Position numbers and translations under genes: made by a program
Source of the DNA: Adiantum capillus-veneris
Taxonomy: Eukaryota > Streptophyta > Polypodiopsida > Polypodiales > Pteridaceae
NCBI GenBank assembly: GCA_014529385.2
Contig: CM043966.1
Location: forward strand, 104,543,087-104,607,086
Length of the DNA: 64,000 nt
Direction: 5' to 3'
Shown here: positions 22,138-31,495 of the stretch, piece after piece
How positions within the stretch are numbered: position 1 is the stretch's first letter
Layout of the letters: every line of letters begins with the position of its first letter
Notes under the pieces: model-generated
Databases searched by the model: none
Seen by the model: only the letters and a program-made list of their open reading frames with translations
What the model was told of the DNA's origin: nothing

Positions 22138-23874
22138 GTTCTTTCCCCTGTAAGTGAAGTAAATTCTCCTTTAGGAAACTTCATGTGGGCAGCCATGCGA
22201 TCAAACCATGGTGCCCCTAGGATAACATCCTGATGTTGGAGAGGAGAGATGAAGAAGTCTTCTTTGTCGACATAGCTTTGGACATGAAGCCTCAACTTCC
22301 CAATCAAGGGAGTAACGGAGGCTTGTTGTCCCTTGAAAGCTGCATCAGCGACTACTATATCTCCCATCTCAAAAGCTTGAATGCCCAACTTGGTGGCCAA
22401 CTCTATTGATATGAAGTTGAGAGTAGAGCCTGGGTCAAACAAGATGAAGGCATCATGCTCTCTTACCTTTCCCCAAGCATAGGAGAGTGATGATCCTTTG
22501 CAATGAGCATCCTCTTTTGGAGCTTCGATGGTGGAAGCTCTAGGAGTCTCATTGCGAGTATTCTTCTTGGGGCAAGAACGATAGCCATGTCCTTGCTCTC
22601 CACACTTGAAACATTTATGGTCCTTGCGAAAAGCTTCAAGCTCTTCAGGAGAGAGTTTGTTTTTACCTTTGTAAACTCCCTTCTCCTTGGACCGATTGTT
22701 GTTGTTGTTGTTGTTGTTGGAAGTGCCTTGGGAGTTATTTTGAGCATTGGATTTCCCCTTTGCATCATTTTTATCCTTGTTTTCCATGGGCTTGACATTA
22801 CGTCTAGCCCCTTGATGGAAATTGATGCGTGAAGCAACCATGGTGTGGTGGATTACTTCGGTAATAGTACCGGGCCGTTGAGAGTTGATATATTCGGCCA
22901 TCTCTTCAGGTAATCCCGCACAGAATTGTTGTCTTTGCTCGGCAAAGTCTATCCCAAAACTTGTCTACATACTTGTTGATAGACTCATGAGAGAGAAGCT
23001 TCAAGCCGCGCCATTCGGTAAGAACTTTATCTTTAGTATCGCTTGGCAGAAATTGCTTCATGATGGAAACTCGTAGAGTTTTCCATGTCTTTGGGGCTTC
23101 TCCATTGCCACGAAGGCTAGCCCACCATTGACGAGCTGATTTTTGGAAATGAATAGCTACATGGCGTAGCTTGGAGGACTCTGTGAAGCCCTCGTCCCCA
23201 AAGGCCGCATCAAATTGCTGGATGAAGGCCAACACTTTGTCGGTAGCACCAAAGGTGCCATCGTAGGTGAGAAAAGAGATACTCTTTCCTCCCTCCTTGA
23301 ACTTCTTTAGCTTTTGTGACCTTCGCCATGCAGGAAATGATTTGCGATGTCCTCCCCTCTTGTATTCTCTAGGAGAATAGCCATAACTTTCATCGGAAGA
23401 GGAGGAAGGTGAAGAAGAAGGAGAAGAGGGTGACCTCTTCCTAGCCCTTTTATTCCTTTGTTTCCTCTCGTGCCTTTCAGAGTGATGAGGAGAAGGACTA
23501 TGGGTTGCTCTTTTCCTCTTGGAAGGAGTAGGCGATCTTCTAGACCGCCTTCTTCGTGGAGCCACATCTTCAGAAGAACTTAGACTTTCATTGCTTTCTT
23601 TCTCTTTGGATTCCTCCTCTCGAATGGGAGAGAGTCTTCTTTTGGGGGTCTCTTCAAGAGGCCTCCTAAGCTCTCTCTCCTCTTGGAGAGGAAGGGAAAT
23701 TCCATAGGCACGAAGTTGTTGAGTAACTTCGGCTTGCAAAGTAGGGTTACCCATAGCTTGTTGCAACCTAGTCACAAGATAATTCACAAACATGGGAGCA
23801 TCATCATTAGCACCTTCATGTGCAAAATCAAAGCTATCAATGTTCATTCTACTCTCTTGATTATTGTCAGCCAT
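22128..23874 (-). pseudogene. gag: Left-copy gag-protease, split by a 32-bp deletion
   Basis: Nearly identical to the gag at 29302-31080, but at about 22949 it lacks 32 bp present in the right copy (TTTTGAAAGACGG... through AAATC), with ATC repeated at both breakpoints. The loss shifts the frame, leaving ORFs 22906-23874 and 22128-22901. The CCHC knuckle and the FILFDPGSTLNFIS protease motif remain in the downstream piece. Confidence 0.92.
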
Positions 23875-24276
23875 GTTAACAAAATTTTATGTATGTACTT
23901 AGTGTATGCTTTGGAAATTCAAAACCTTAGTTGCCACTCCTCTTAGCCTTTGAAAATTTTCTCTTAAGTATCTACACCCACGGCTCAAAGTGGTTAATTA
24001 TAGAGAGTAGAGGAGTAGGTCTAACATAGCAGAGTTGCCAAGGGCTAGCTCCTTTCGGACTTCTTGTGGCTCAATAATGGTAAAGCCGTAGGCAAGTCTA
24101 AAAAGACTCCATTATTAAGTCCAAAGCTCCCGAGGTGTGCACCATCCCCCACATAGTGGGCTTAACAAAACCGATATTAGATCCCAGTTCCACTTACCCT
24201 ATTATAATTAACAACATCAACCATTTATAGGCTACTTAAGGACCTCTCTTCTTAAGCAAGAAAAGAGAAACCAAAT
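23875..24276 (-). other. Leader of the left chromodomain copy
   Basis: Non-coding stretch between gag start and PBS, matching 31081-31482 of the right copy with only scattered differences. No ORF of note. Confidence 0.8.
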
Positions 24277-24288
24277 GCTCTAATACCA
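24277..24288 (-). other. Primer binding site, left copy
   Basis: The minus strand reads TGGTATTAGAGC, one base off the usual initiator tRNA-Met complement, separated by one base from the LTR. Confidence 0.88.
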
Positions 24289-24289
24289 A

Positions 24290-25934
24290 TGTAATGGAAT
24301 TAGCCTATTCAACTTGAGAATAGCGGAAATTAATGAGAATACTTTCGAGAAATAACTTTGTGAGCATAGCGGGTAGACATAATCGAAGATAGCAACATAA
24401 TCATAGCAATTAGTTAACTTGGCATGAACAATACTTTTGCAAGAGAGAGAATTTAGAGAACATGACAACAGTTGAGGACCGGATTTATGTGGAGCCAATC
24501 CCCCCTCCAATAGGAATTTGTATTATGATTTCTCCCATTAAGAGAGACTTGTTACAATACATTCTTTGTGTTCCTTGTGACCTAGGTGATGCAATGAAGA
24601 TGGAAAGCTTCATGCATCACAATCATAGCATAACATGAACTTGAAGAAAGCTTTAACTATCCCAAGCCTCAGTCCCAAGACCTCAAACACCTTCGAAGGT
24701 GGAGAGAGCTAGCAGGGAATGAGGGTAGGGAAGAGGAAGAAGAAACATTTCGTAGGAGAAAGAATTAGTTCCTCACTTATCATACTCTTGTTACTAGCAT
24801 ACATAATAGCATAGTAATGAAGAAGAAGGAGATGGCAAGCTTAAGCATTGAAGCATGGCTCTTGGTTGGATTTGCACTCCATAGCCAAGAGTGTTGGTGT
24901 AGGCTCTCAACCTCTACTTTCTTGGAGAGGGAGCTCTTGCACTTTGCATAGCACACAATGAGAGTGCTTGTGAGTGTGTGCGGGTGAGTATACCCCTCAA
25001 GCAAGCCCCTAGCTAGCTTGGGTCGACCCCCCCTTGTAGCTCATGCTTGAAGCTCATTGGACCCTCCCAGGCCTAGCCAATCACAAGCAAGAGCCATTAC
25101 AAGCAACATGGGTAGCCTTGGGACAAGTGTCCCCCTTTCCCCTTTGAGAGAGAGGACTTGATAAATGCAAAATCAATTAGATAATTCAAGTAATTTATCA
25201 TTGGACCCCTTTGAAGCCTAGCCAATAGGCTTCAAGCAACTCATGAAGGTAACATGGGTAGGGACCTGACATGTGTCCTTGCTGCCTCTTCAAGTTGGGG
25301 CTTCCCTTGTGTGTGTGAGTGGGTGTTCTCTCTCTAGCCCCTAGGAAAAGGGCTCGCCCCCCCCCCCCCCTTCCCCCCCCTTGTAGGAATGCTTTTGACT
25401 TTAGGTGATCAAGCACCTTACTCACCAAGCATGACAAAGCACTTGAACTAGGGGGTGTTCCCACAAGCATCTCAGGCAAGCTTCTCAAGGCACCTCAAGT
25501 ACCTTAATCATGCAGCAAGTCAAGCACCTCAAGCAAGGAGCCATTCAAGCACCTCAAGCATCTTAATCAAGCACCTCAAGCATGACAAACACCTCAAGCA
25601 CGACAAGCACCTCAAGCAGGACAAGCATCTCGAGCTTGGGCCGGGTTCCCATCTCAAGCTCAGCCCTAGCTTACCTAAGGTCAAAGGACTTTTACACACA
25701 TTTATTAGAGGTCTTTAATGAAGCTAACCCTAAGGTCTTATGCTCCATTGGTTAGCCTTGCTCTTTGATAGACCATCTCCCTTTTGGGCCCCTTTACCAT
25801 TGGCCCCGTGTTGAGATAGATCTATAAGCACATATCTATATCTTAACACTTCTTCCCGTTTATTCTCCCACATTAAGTGATCAATTTAATATGAGAAAAT
25901 CATTTGGGTTGGTTAGATATTAGATTTTATGACA
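24290..25934 (-). repeat. Shared middle LTR of the chromodomain array (1645 bp)
   Basis: Minus-strand termini TGTCATAAAATC ... CCATTACA. It serves both copies. It contains a C-rich run near 25359-25380 and the AAGCACCTC minisatellite described separately. Compared with 31496-33142 it differs by about ten substitutions and C-run length. Confidence 0.92.
25470..25640 (-). repeat. AAGCACCTC minisatellite inside the LTR
   Basis: About ten imperfect copies of CAAGCACCTCAAGCA-type units of 12-20 bp (for example CACCTCAAGCATGACAA, CACCTCAAGCACGACAAG). The same array is at about 32680-32847 in the right LTR with a few substitutions. Confidence 0.85.
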
Positions 25935-25948
25935 TTACCTCTCTCTTG
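25935..25948 (-). other. Polypurine tract of the right chromodomain copy
   Basis: The minus strand reads CAAGAGAGAGGTAA directly before the LTR start TGTCATAAAA; purine-rich and correctly placed for plus-strand priming. Confidence 0.75.
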
Positions 25949-26293
25949 AAATCATAGTCGTCCTCGACTATGAGGTAGAAGAGATAAAGTCTTAGTCATT
26001 AGTCAATCGTACTTAGCGGGTAAAGGATCCCTTTTTACCCTACGACATCTTTCCAAGATGGATGACTAATCCATTTGGTGCTTGGGAGACATAGCTGCCG
26101 CAAGCATGTCTGCTCTTTAGTCCATTTCATTCTCCCAAAGTAGAGTGACAAATTCTACTTGGTGTTTGAGAGACGTCGTCATCACAAACATGATTCTAAG
26201 CATGCATACTAGTTAAATTTGTGCACAATTAAAAAGATGACTAGTCATATAAGACAAAAACATGAGTCATTTAAAAGAAATTTGTACATTTGC
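25949..26293 (-). other. 3' untranslated part of the right copy
   Basis: About 345 bp between the pol stop and the polypurine tract. No ORF or other structure noticed. Confidence 0.75.
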
Positions 26294-29200
26294 TTACTCT
26301 AATGTAGCATTGTAAGCATTGACAAGGTTCATACTATCCTTAAGTTGTACTCCTTGCATCCATTTAGCATCTTCAAAAGGATAATTTTTGAACTTAATAA
26401 GATACCGTCGGATTATCTTACCATGTCGTAGTACCTCATCTTCATGCCGAAGGACAGCTTCGGGTTGTAGCACCTCTTCTTGGTCTTCGACTTCGGGAGG
26501 GTCTTCAATAATTGGTTCAATTGGTGGCTCTCCTTTGTAGGGCTTAAGTAAGCTTACATGAAAGGCATTGTGTATAAGCCAATGGTTGGGCAACTTGAGT
26601 TGATAAGCCGTCTCATTGATAGGCTTTAAGATTTGGAAAGGACCATAGTATCTTTTTGCTAGTTTAGCATAATACTTTTGATGGCCCGTAGGATTTTTGC
26701 CCGTCGTTTGCCTTAATCGAGCCTTAGGAAACTTGAGTAAGACCCAATCATTTTCTTTGGACATTAAGGCTCTTCTGTGCTTATCAGCAGCAGCTTTTTG
26801 CCTTTGTTGAGAGATGGATATAGCCTCCCTAATCTTTTGAAAAGATTCTTGTAGGTCACGGCTATACTCATCGGCGGCGAAGATCTTCCCATGTACTTTG
26901 AGTAGCAAGGGACTTTTAGGTCTTCCCTCAATGATCTCAAAAGGTGCTTTTCCCGTAGAAGTATGTACAGTATTATTGTAGGCATACTCTACAAGAGGTA
27001 AGTACTTTTCCCATTGTGAGCGTTGATCTACTTCGGTAACATAAGTCTTGAGTAGATCAAGTATCGTAAGATTGGCTATCTCACTTTGGCCATCCGTTTG
27101 TGGGTGATAGGCCGAAGAGAAATTCAATCTTGTTCCTAGATTTTCAAAGAGACCTTTCCAGAAATTACTGGTCATTCTAGGATCTCTATTTGACACGATG
27201 GATGTGGGTAATCCATGGTGCTTGAAAATCTGAGATATGAAGAGAGTTGCCATTTGGTGTGCCTTAATAGTCTTTTTGACAGGAATGAAATGTGCTTGCT
27301 TGCTAAACCTGTCGACTATTGTCCATATTGCTGTATTCCCATGGATAGACTTGGGTAATCCAAAGATGAAATCCATGGATATACTCTCCCATCGTGAATT
27401 TGGAATAGGCAATGGCTGGAGTAATCCAGGTTGCTTCCCTCTATCATACTTGGTCTTTTGGCATACTACACATTTTGATACATACTCTTGTATGTCCACT
27501 TTCATGGTAGGCCAATAGAAGTACGTCTCTACTCCTCGGAGAGTAGATTGAATACCTCTATGCCCCGCATATGGAGGAGCATGGGATTCATACATAACCT
27601 TCTCACGAAGGGAATGGGTAACACATAGCCTATTGCCGTGGAGAAGATAGCCATCCTGCAAGGTGAATGGTTCCTCTTTCTTCCCCAAAGCAAGGGCTGA
27701 CATTATGTCTCTAAAGTCAGGGTCAGTAGCATACTCATCTATCATAGAGAATAGATCATTGTGAGTAGCTATAGACACCGCATTAACTTTCGGTCGTCGT
27801 GAAAGTGCTTCGGCAACTTGATTGTGCTTACCAGCTATGTGAGCAATATGGAAATTAAATTGCGAAAGAAAATTTGCCCACCTCATTTGTTTGGCGGAAA
27901 GCTTGGTTTGCGTCATGAAATACTTGAGACTTTGGTGGTCGGTTCGTAGGATAAATGGAGTCCCCAATAGGTAGTGCTTCCATGTGTCCAAGGCATGTAG
28001 AACAGCTAAAAGCTCTTTCTCATAAATGCCCAAGACTCGTTCATCACCATTGAGCCTTCGGCTCTCATATGCTATGGCATGCCCTTCTTGAAGCAAAACC
28101 GCTCCAAGGCAATCACCACAAGCATCACATTGGACCTCAAATGGCTTTGAGAGATCCGGAAGCACGAGGACTGGTTGGGAAGTAAGCTTCTCTTTGAGTT
28201 TTTCAAAAGCATTTTGCTCCTTAGCAGTCCATACAAACTTAACGTTCTTCTTTGTTAAGTCGTGAAGTGGTCCTGCTACTTGAGAGAATTTTGCTATGAA
28301 GCGTCTATAGTATGCACACATACCAATAAAGCTTCTTAGCTCATGTAGATTTCTTGGGTTAGGCCATACTTTTATTACCTCTAACTTTGATGGATCCATT
28401 TGGATACCATCTTTAGAGATAATATGACCTAAATATTGAATCTCTTGAAGGAAGAATTCGCTTTTCTTTTGGTTGAGATAAAGCTTGTTCTCCCTCAATG
28501 CTTGAAAAATCACTTGGAGATGCTGCTTATGTTCCTCCAAAGACTTGGAGTAGATGATGATATCATCAAAGAACACTCCAGTGAATTTTCGATATGGTCT
28601 AAAAATTTTCTCCATCAAACGATTCAACGTAGCTGGTGCATTAGTCAAGCCAAAAGGCATGACTAGATATTCATAAAGACCAAACGTTGTGCGAAACGCG
28701 GTCTTTAAGATATCTTCATCCACTATCCTTATTTGATGATAGCCACTCTTAAGGTCAATCCTACTGAAGTAGGTAGAGCCTTGTAGCTTATCAAACAGAT
28801 CTTCTACCCGAGGTACGGGAAATCTGTTTTTGATAGTGATATGGTTTAGTGCTCGATAGTCTACACACATACGGTATGTACCATCTTTCTTTTGCACTAA
28901 AAGGACTGGAGAACAAAAGGGAGAGGAACTAGGCCTCACCATCCCTTTGTCTACCAGCTCTTGTACTTGCCTCATGATCTCCTCTTGTTGAGCTTGTGAG
29001 ACTCGATAAGGAGGCTTGTTAGGTGGTGAGCTTCCAGGAAGGAGCTCAATACGATGGTCATCATCCCCTCGTTTTGGAGGTAAGTCCATAGGGATATCAT
29101 CGATGAACACATCTTGGAATCCTTTTAGAAAATTAGACAAGTCTAACTCTTCTTGATTCCTATCATTTACATTTGATGAAACATTAGTATCTTTTGGAGA

Positions 29201-29311
29201 CTCTTTGACAAAAATCATGTACGCAGAAACTGAGCTCTTCATTGACTTATCAAAAGAAAGAGGATTTACAAGTGGAATAGTGTGACCACGCTCACTCGCA
29301 TCTATATACAT
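26294..29311 (-). CDS. pol: Chromodomain gypsy pol: RT, RNase H, integrase, chromodomain (1005 aa)
   Basis: RT: Asp186 (RIDLKSGYHQ) and FFDD with Asp249-250. RNase H: Asp396, Glu432, Asp458; the last acidic position reads VAEALSRRP (Glu501) where ADALSR is usual. Integrase: His578, His584, Cys614, Cys617; core Asp647 (SMDFIFGLP), then SNRDPRM with Asn708 at the catalytic Asp position, and Glu744 exactly 35 residues later. The tail (about 935-990) has HGKIIRRYLIKFKNYPFEDA, a chromodomain-like block, so the element belongs to the chromoviruses. No stops in 1005 codons. The ATG overlaps the gag stop by 10 bp in the -1 frame. Long open frame, but integration activity is doubtful. Confidence 0.95.
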   Translation of the reverse strand: MYIDASERGHTIPLVNPLSFDKSMKSSVSAYMIFVKESPKDTNVSSNVNDRNQEELDLSNFLKGFQDVFIDDIPMDLPPKRGDDDHRIELLPGSSPPNKPPYRVSQAQQEEIMRQVQELVDKGMVRPSSSPFCSPVLLVQKKDGTYRMCVDYRALNHITIKNRFPVPRVEDLFDKLQGSTYFSRIDLKSGYHQIRIVDEDILKTAFRTTFGLYEYLVMPFGLTNAPATLNRLMEKIFRPYRKFTGVFFDDIIIYSKSLEEHKQHLQVIFQALRENKLYLNQKKSEFFLQEIQYLGHIISKDGIQMDPSKLEVIKVWPNPRNLHELRSFIGMCAYYRRFIAKFSQVAGPLHDLTKKNVKFVWTAKEQNAFEKLKEKLTSQPVLVLPDLSKPFEVQCDACGDCLGAVLLQEGHAIAYESRRLNGDERVLGIYEKELLAVLHALDTWKHYLLGTPFILRTDHQSLKYFMTQTKLSAKQMRWANFLSQFNFHIAHIAGKHNQVAEALSRRPKVNAVSIATHNDLFSMIDEYATDPDFRDIMSALALGKKEEPFTLQDGYLLHGNRLCVTHSLREKVMYESHAPPYAGHRGIQSTLRGVETYFYWPTMKVDIQEYVSKCVVCQKTKYDRGKQPGLLQPLPIPNSRWESISMDFIFGLPKSIHGNTAIWTIVDRFSKQAHFIPVKKTIKAHQMATLFISQIFKHHGLPTSIVSNRDPRMTSNFWKGLFENLGTRLNFSSAYHPQTDGQSEIANLTILDLLKTYVTEVDQRSQWEKYLPLVEYAYNNTVHTSTGKAPFEIIEGRPKSPLLLKVHGKIFAADEYSRDLQESFQKIREAISISQQRQKAAADKHRRALMSKENDWVLLKFPKARLRQTTGKNPTGHQKYYAKLAKRYYGPFQILKPINETAYQLKLPNHWLIHNAFHVSLLKPYKGEPPIEPIIEDPPEVEDQEEVLQPEAVLRHEDEVLRHGKIIRRYLIKFKNYPFEDAKWMQGVQLKDSMNLVNAYNATLE

Positions 29312-31080
29312 GTTCTTTCCCCTGTAAGTGAAGTAAATTCTCCTTTAGGAAACTTCATGTGGGCAGCCATGCGATCAAACCATGGTGCCCCTAGGATAAC
29401 ATCCTGATGTTGGAGAGGAGAGATGAAGAAGTCTTCTTTGTCGACATAGCTTTGGACATGAAGCCTCAACTTCCCAATCAAGGGAGTAACGGAGGCCTGT
29501 TGTCCCTTGAAAGCTGCATCAGCTGTTACTATATCTCCCATCTCAAAAGCTTGAATGCCCAACTTGGTGGCCAACTCTATTGATATGAAGTTGAGAGTAG
29601 AGCCAGGGTCAAACAAGATGAAGGCATCATGCTCTCGTACCTTTCCCCAAGCATAGGAGAGTGATGATCCTTTGCAATGAGCATCCTCTTTTGGAGCTTC
29701 GATGGTGGAAGCTCTAGGAGTCTCATTGCGAGTATTCTTCTTGGGGCAAGAACGATAGCCATGTCCTTGCTCTCCACACTTGAAACACTTATGGTCCTTG
29801 CGAAAAGCTTCAAGCTCTTCAGGAGAGAGTTTGTTTTTACCTTTGTAAACTCCCTTCTCCTTGGACCGATTGTTGTTGTTGTTGTTGTTGTTGGAAGTGC
29901 CTTGGGAGTTATTTTGAGCATTGGATTTCCCCTTTGCATCATTTTTATCCTTGTTTTCCATGGGCTTGACATTACGTCTAGCCCCTTGATGGAAATTGAT
30001 GCGTGAAGCAACCATGGTGTGGTGGATTACTTCGGTAATAGTACCGGGCCGTTGAGAGTTGATATATTCGGCCATCTCTTCAGGTAATCCCGCACAGAAT
30101 TGTTGTCTTTGCTCGGCAAAGTCTATCTTTTGAAAGACGGTAGCTTTGAGATGTAAATCCCAAAACTTGTCTACATACTTGTTGATAGACTCATGAGAGA
30201 GAAGCTTCAAGCCGCGCCATTCGGTAAGAACTTTATCTTTAGTATCGCTTGGCAGAAATTGCTTCATGATGGAAACTTGTAGAGTTTTCCATGTCTTTGG
30301 GGCTTCTCCATTGCCACGAAGGCTAGCCCACCATTGACGAGCTGATTTTTGGAAGTGAATAGCTACATGGCGTAGCTTGGAGGACTCTGTGAAGCCCTCG
30401 TCCCCAAAGGCCGCATCAAATTGCTGGATGAAGGCCAACACTTTGTCGGTAGCACCAAAGGTGCCATCGTAGGTGAGAAAAGAGATACTCTTTCCTCCCT
30501 CCTTGAACTTCTTTAGCTTTTGTGACCTTCGCCATGCAGGAAATGATTTGCGATGTCCTCCCCTCTTGTATTCTCTAGGAGAATAGCCATAACTTTCATC
30601 GGAAGAGGAGGAAGGTGAAGAAGAAGGAGAAGAGGGTGACCTCTTCCTAGCCCTTTTATTCCTTTGTTTCCTCTCGTGCCTTTCAGAGTGATGAGGAGAA
30701 GGACTATGGGTTGCTCTTTTCCTCTTGGAAGGAGTAGGCGATCTTCTAGACCGCCTTCTTCGTGGAGCCACATCTTCAGAAGAACTTAGACTTTCATTGC
30801 TTTCTTTCTCTTTGGATTCCTCCTCTCGAATGGGAGAGAGTCTTCTTTTGGGGGTCTCTTCAAGAGGCCTCCTAAGCTCTCTCTCCTCTTGGAGAGGAAG
30901 GGAAATTCCATAGGCACGAAGTTGTTGAGTAACTTCGGCTTGCAAAGTAGGGTTACCCATAGCTTGTTGCAACCTAGTCACAAGATAATTCACAAACATG
31001 GGAGCATCATCATTAGCACCTTCATGTGCAAAATCAAAGCTATCAATGTTCATTCTACTCTCTTGATTATTGTCAGCCAT
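29302..31080 (-). CDS. gag: Chromodomain gypsy gag-protease (592 aa)
   Basis: An Arg/Ser-rich low-complexity stretch (about 105-160, RRRRSRRSPTPSKRKRATHS) precedes the RTgag capsid domain (about 205-335, FIQQFDAAFGDEGF, ARQWWASLRGNG). An Asn run (397-404) follows, then the CCHC knuckle CFKCGEQGHGYRSC (432-445) and a retropepsin with AFILFDPGSTLNFIS. The active triad is Asp-Pro-Gly (491-493) instead of Asp-Ser/Thr-Gly, and the left copy shares this. The protease is thus in the gag frame while RT is in a separate overlapping frame. Confidence 0.94.
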   Translation of the reverse strand: MADNNQESRMNIDSFDFAHEGANDDAPMFVNYLVTRLQQAMGNPTLQAEVTQQLRAYGISLPLQEERELRRPLEETPKRRLSPIREEESKEKESNESLSSSEDVAPRRRRSRRSPTPSKRKRATHSPSPHHSERHERKQRNKRARKRSPSSPSSSPSSSSDESYGYSPREYKRGGHRKSFPAWRRSQKLKKFKEGGKSISFLTYDGTFGATDKVLAFIQQFDAAFGDEGFTESSKLRHVAIHFQKSARQWWASLRGNGEAPKTWKTLQVSIMKQFLPSDTKDKVLTEWRGLKLLSHESINKYVDKFWDLHLKATVFQKIDFAEQRQQFCAGLPEEMAEYINSQRPGTITEVIHHTMVASRINFHQGARRNVKPMENKDKNDAKGKSNAQNNSQGTSNNNNNNNNRSKEKGVYKGKNKLSPEELEAFRKDHKCFKCGEQGHGYRSCPKKNTRNETPRASTIEAPKEDAHCKGSSLSYAWGKVREHDAFILFDPGSTLNFISIELATKLGIQAFEMGDIVTADAAFKGQQASVTPLIGKLRLHVQSYVDKEDFFISPLQHQDVILGAPWFDRMAAHMKFPKGEFTSLTGERTCI

Positions 31081-31482
31081 GTTAACAAAATTTTATGTAT
31101 GTACTTAGTGTATGCTTTGGAAATTCAAAACCTTAGTTGCCACTCCTCTTAGCCTTTGAAAATTTTCTCTTAAGTATCTACACCCACGGCTCAAAGTGGT
31201 TAATTATAGAGAGTAGAGGAGTAGGTCTAACATAGCAGAGTTGCCAAGGGCTAGCTCCTTTCGGACTTCTTGTGGCTCAATAATGGTAAAGCCGTAGGCA
31301 AGTCTAAAAAGACTCCATTATTAAGTCCAAAGCTCCCGAGGTGTGCACCATCCCTCACATAGTGGGCTTAACAAAACCGATATTAGATCCCAGTTCCACT
31401 TACCCTATTATAATTAACAACATCAACCATTTATAGGCTACTTAAGGACCTCTCTTCTTAAGCAAGAAAAGAGAAACCAAAT
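31081..31482 (-). other. Leader of the right chromodomain copy
   Basis: Non-coding, nearly identical to 23875-24276. No ORF of note. Confidence 0.8.
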
Positions 31483-31494
31483 GCTCTAATACCA
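31483..31494 (-). other. Primer binding site, right copy
   Basis: TGGTATTAGAGC on the minus strand, one base from the LTR, same as the left copy. Confidence 0.88.
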
Positions 31495-31495
31495 A

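Noticed and set aside
25470-25640. CRISPR array
   Set aside because: Short repeats without uniform unit length or unique spacers, inside a retrotransposon LTR of a plant genome.
28436-28666. Plus-strand ORFs opposite the chromodomain element (also 21262-21492, 27237-27518, 29677-30006, 30889-31152)
   Set aside because: They are antisense shadows of gag and pol, repeated in both copies only because the copies are nearly identical.
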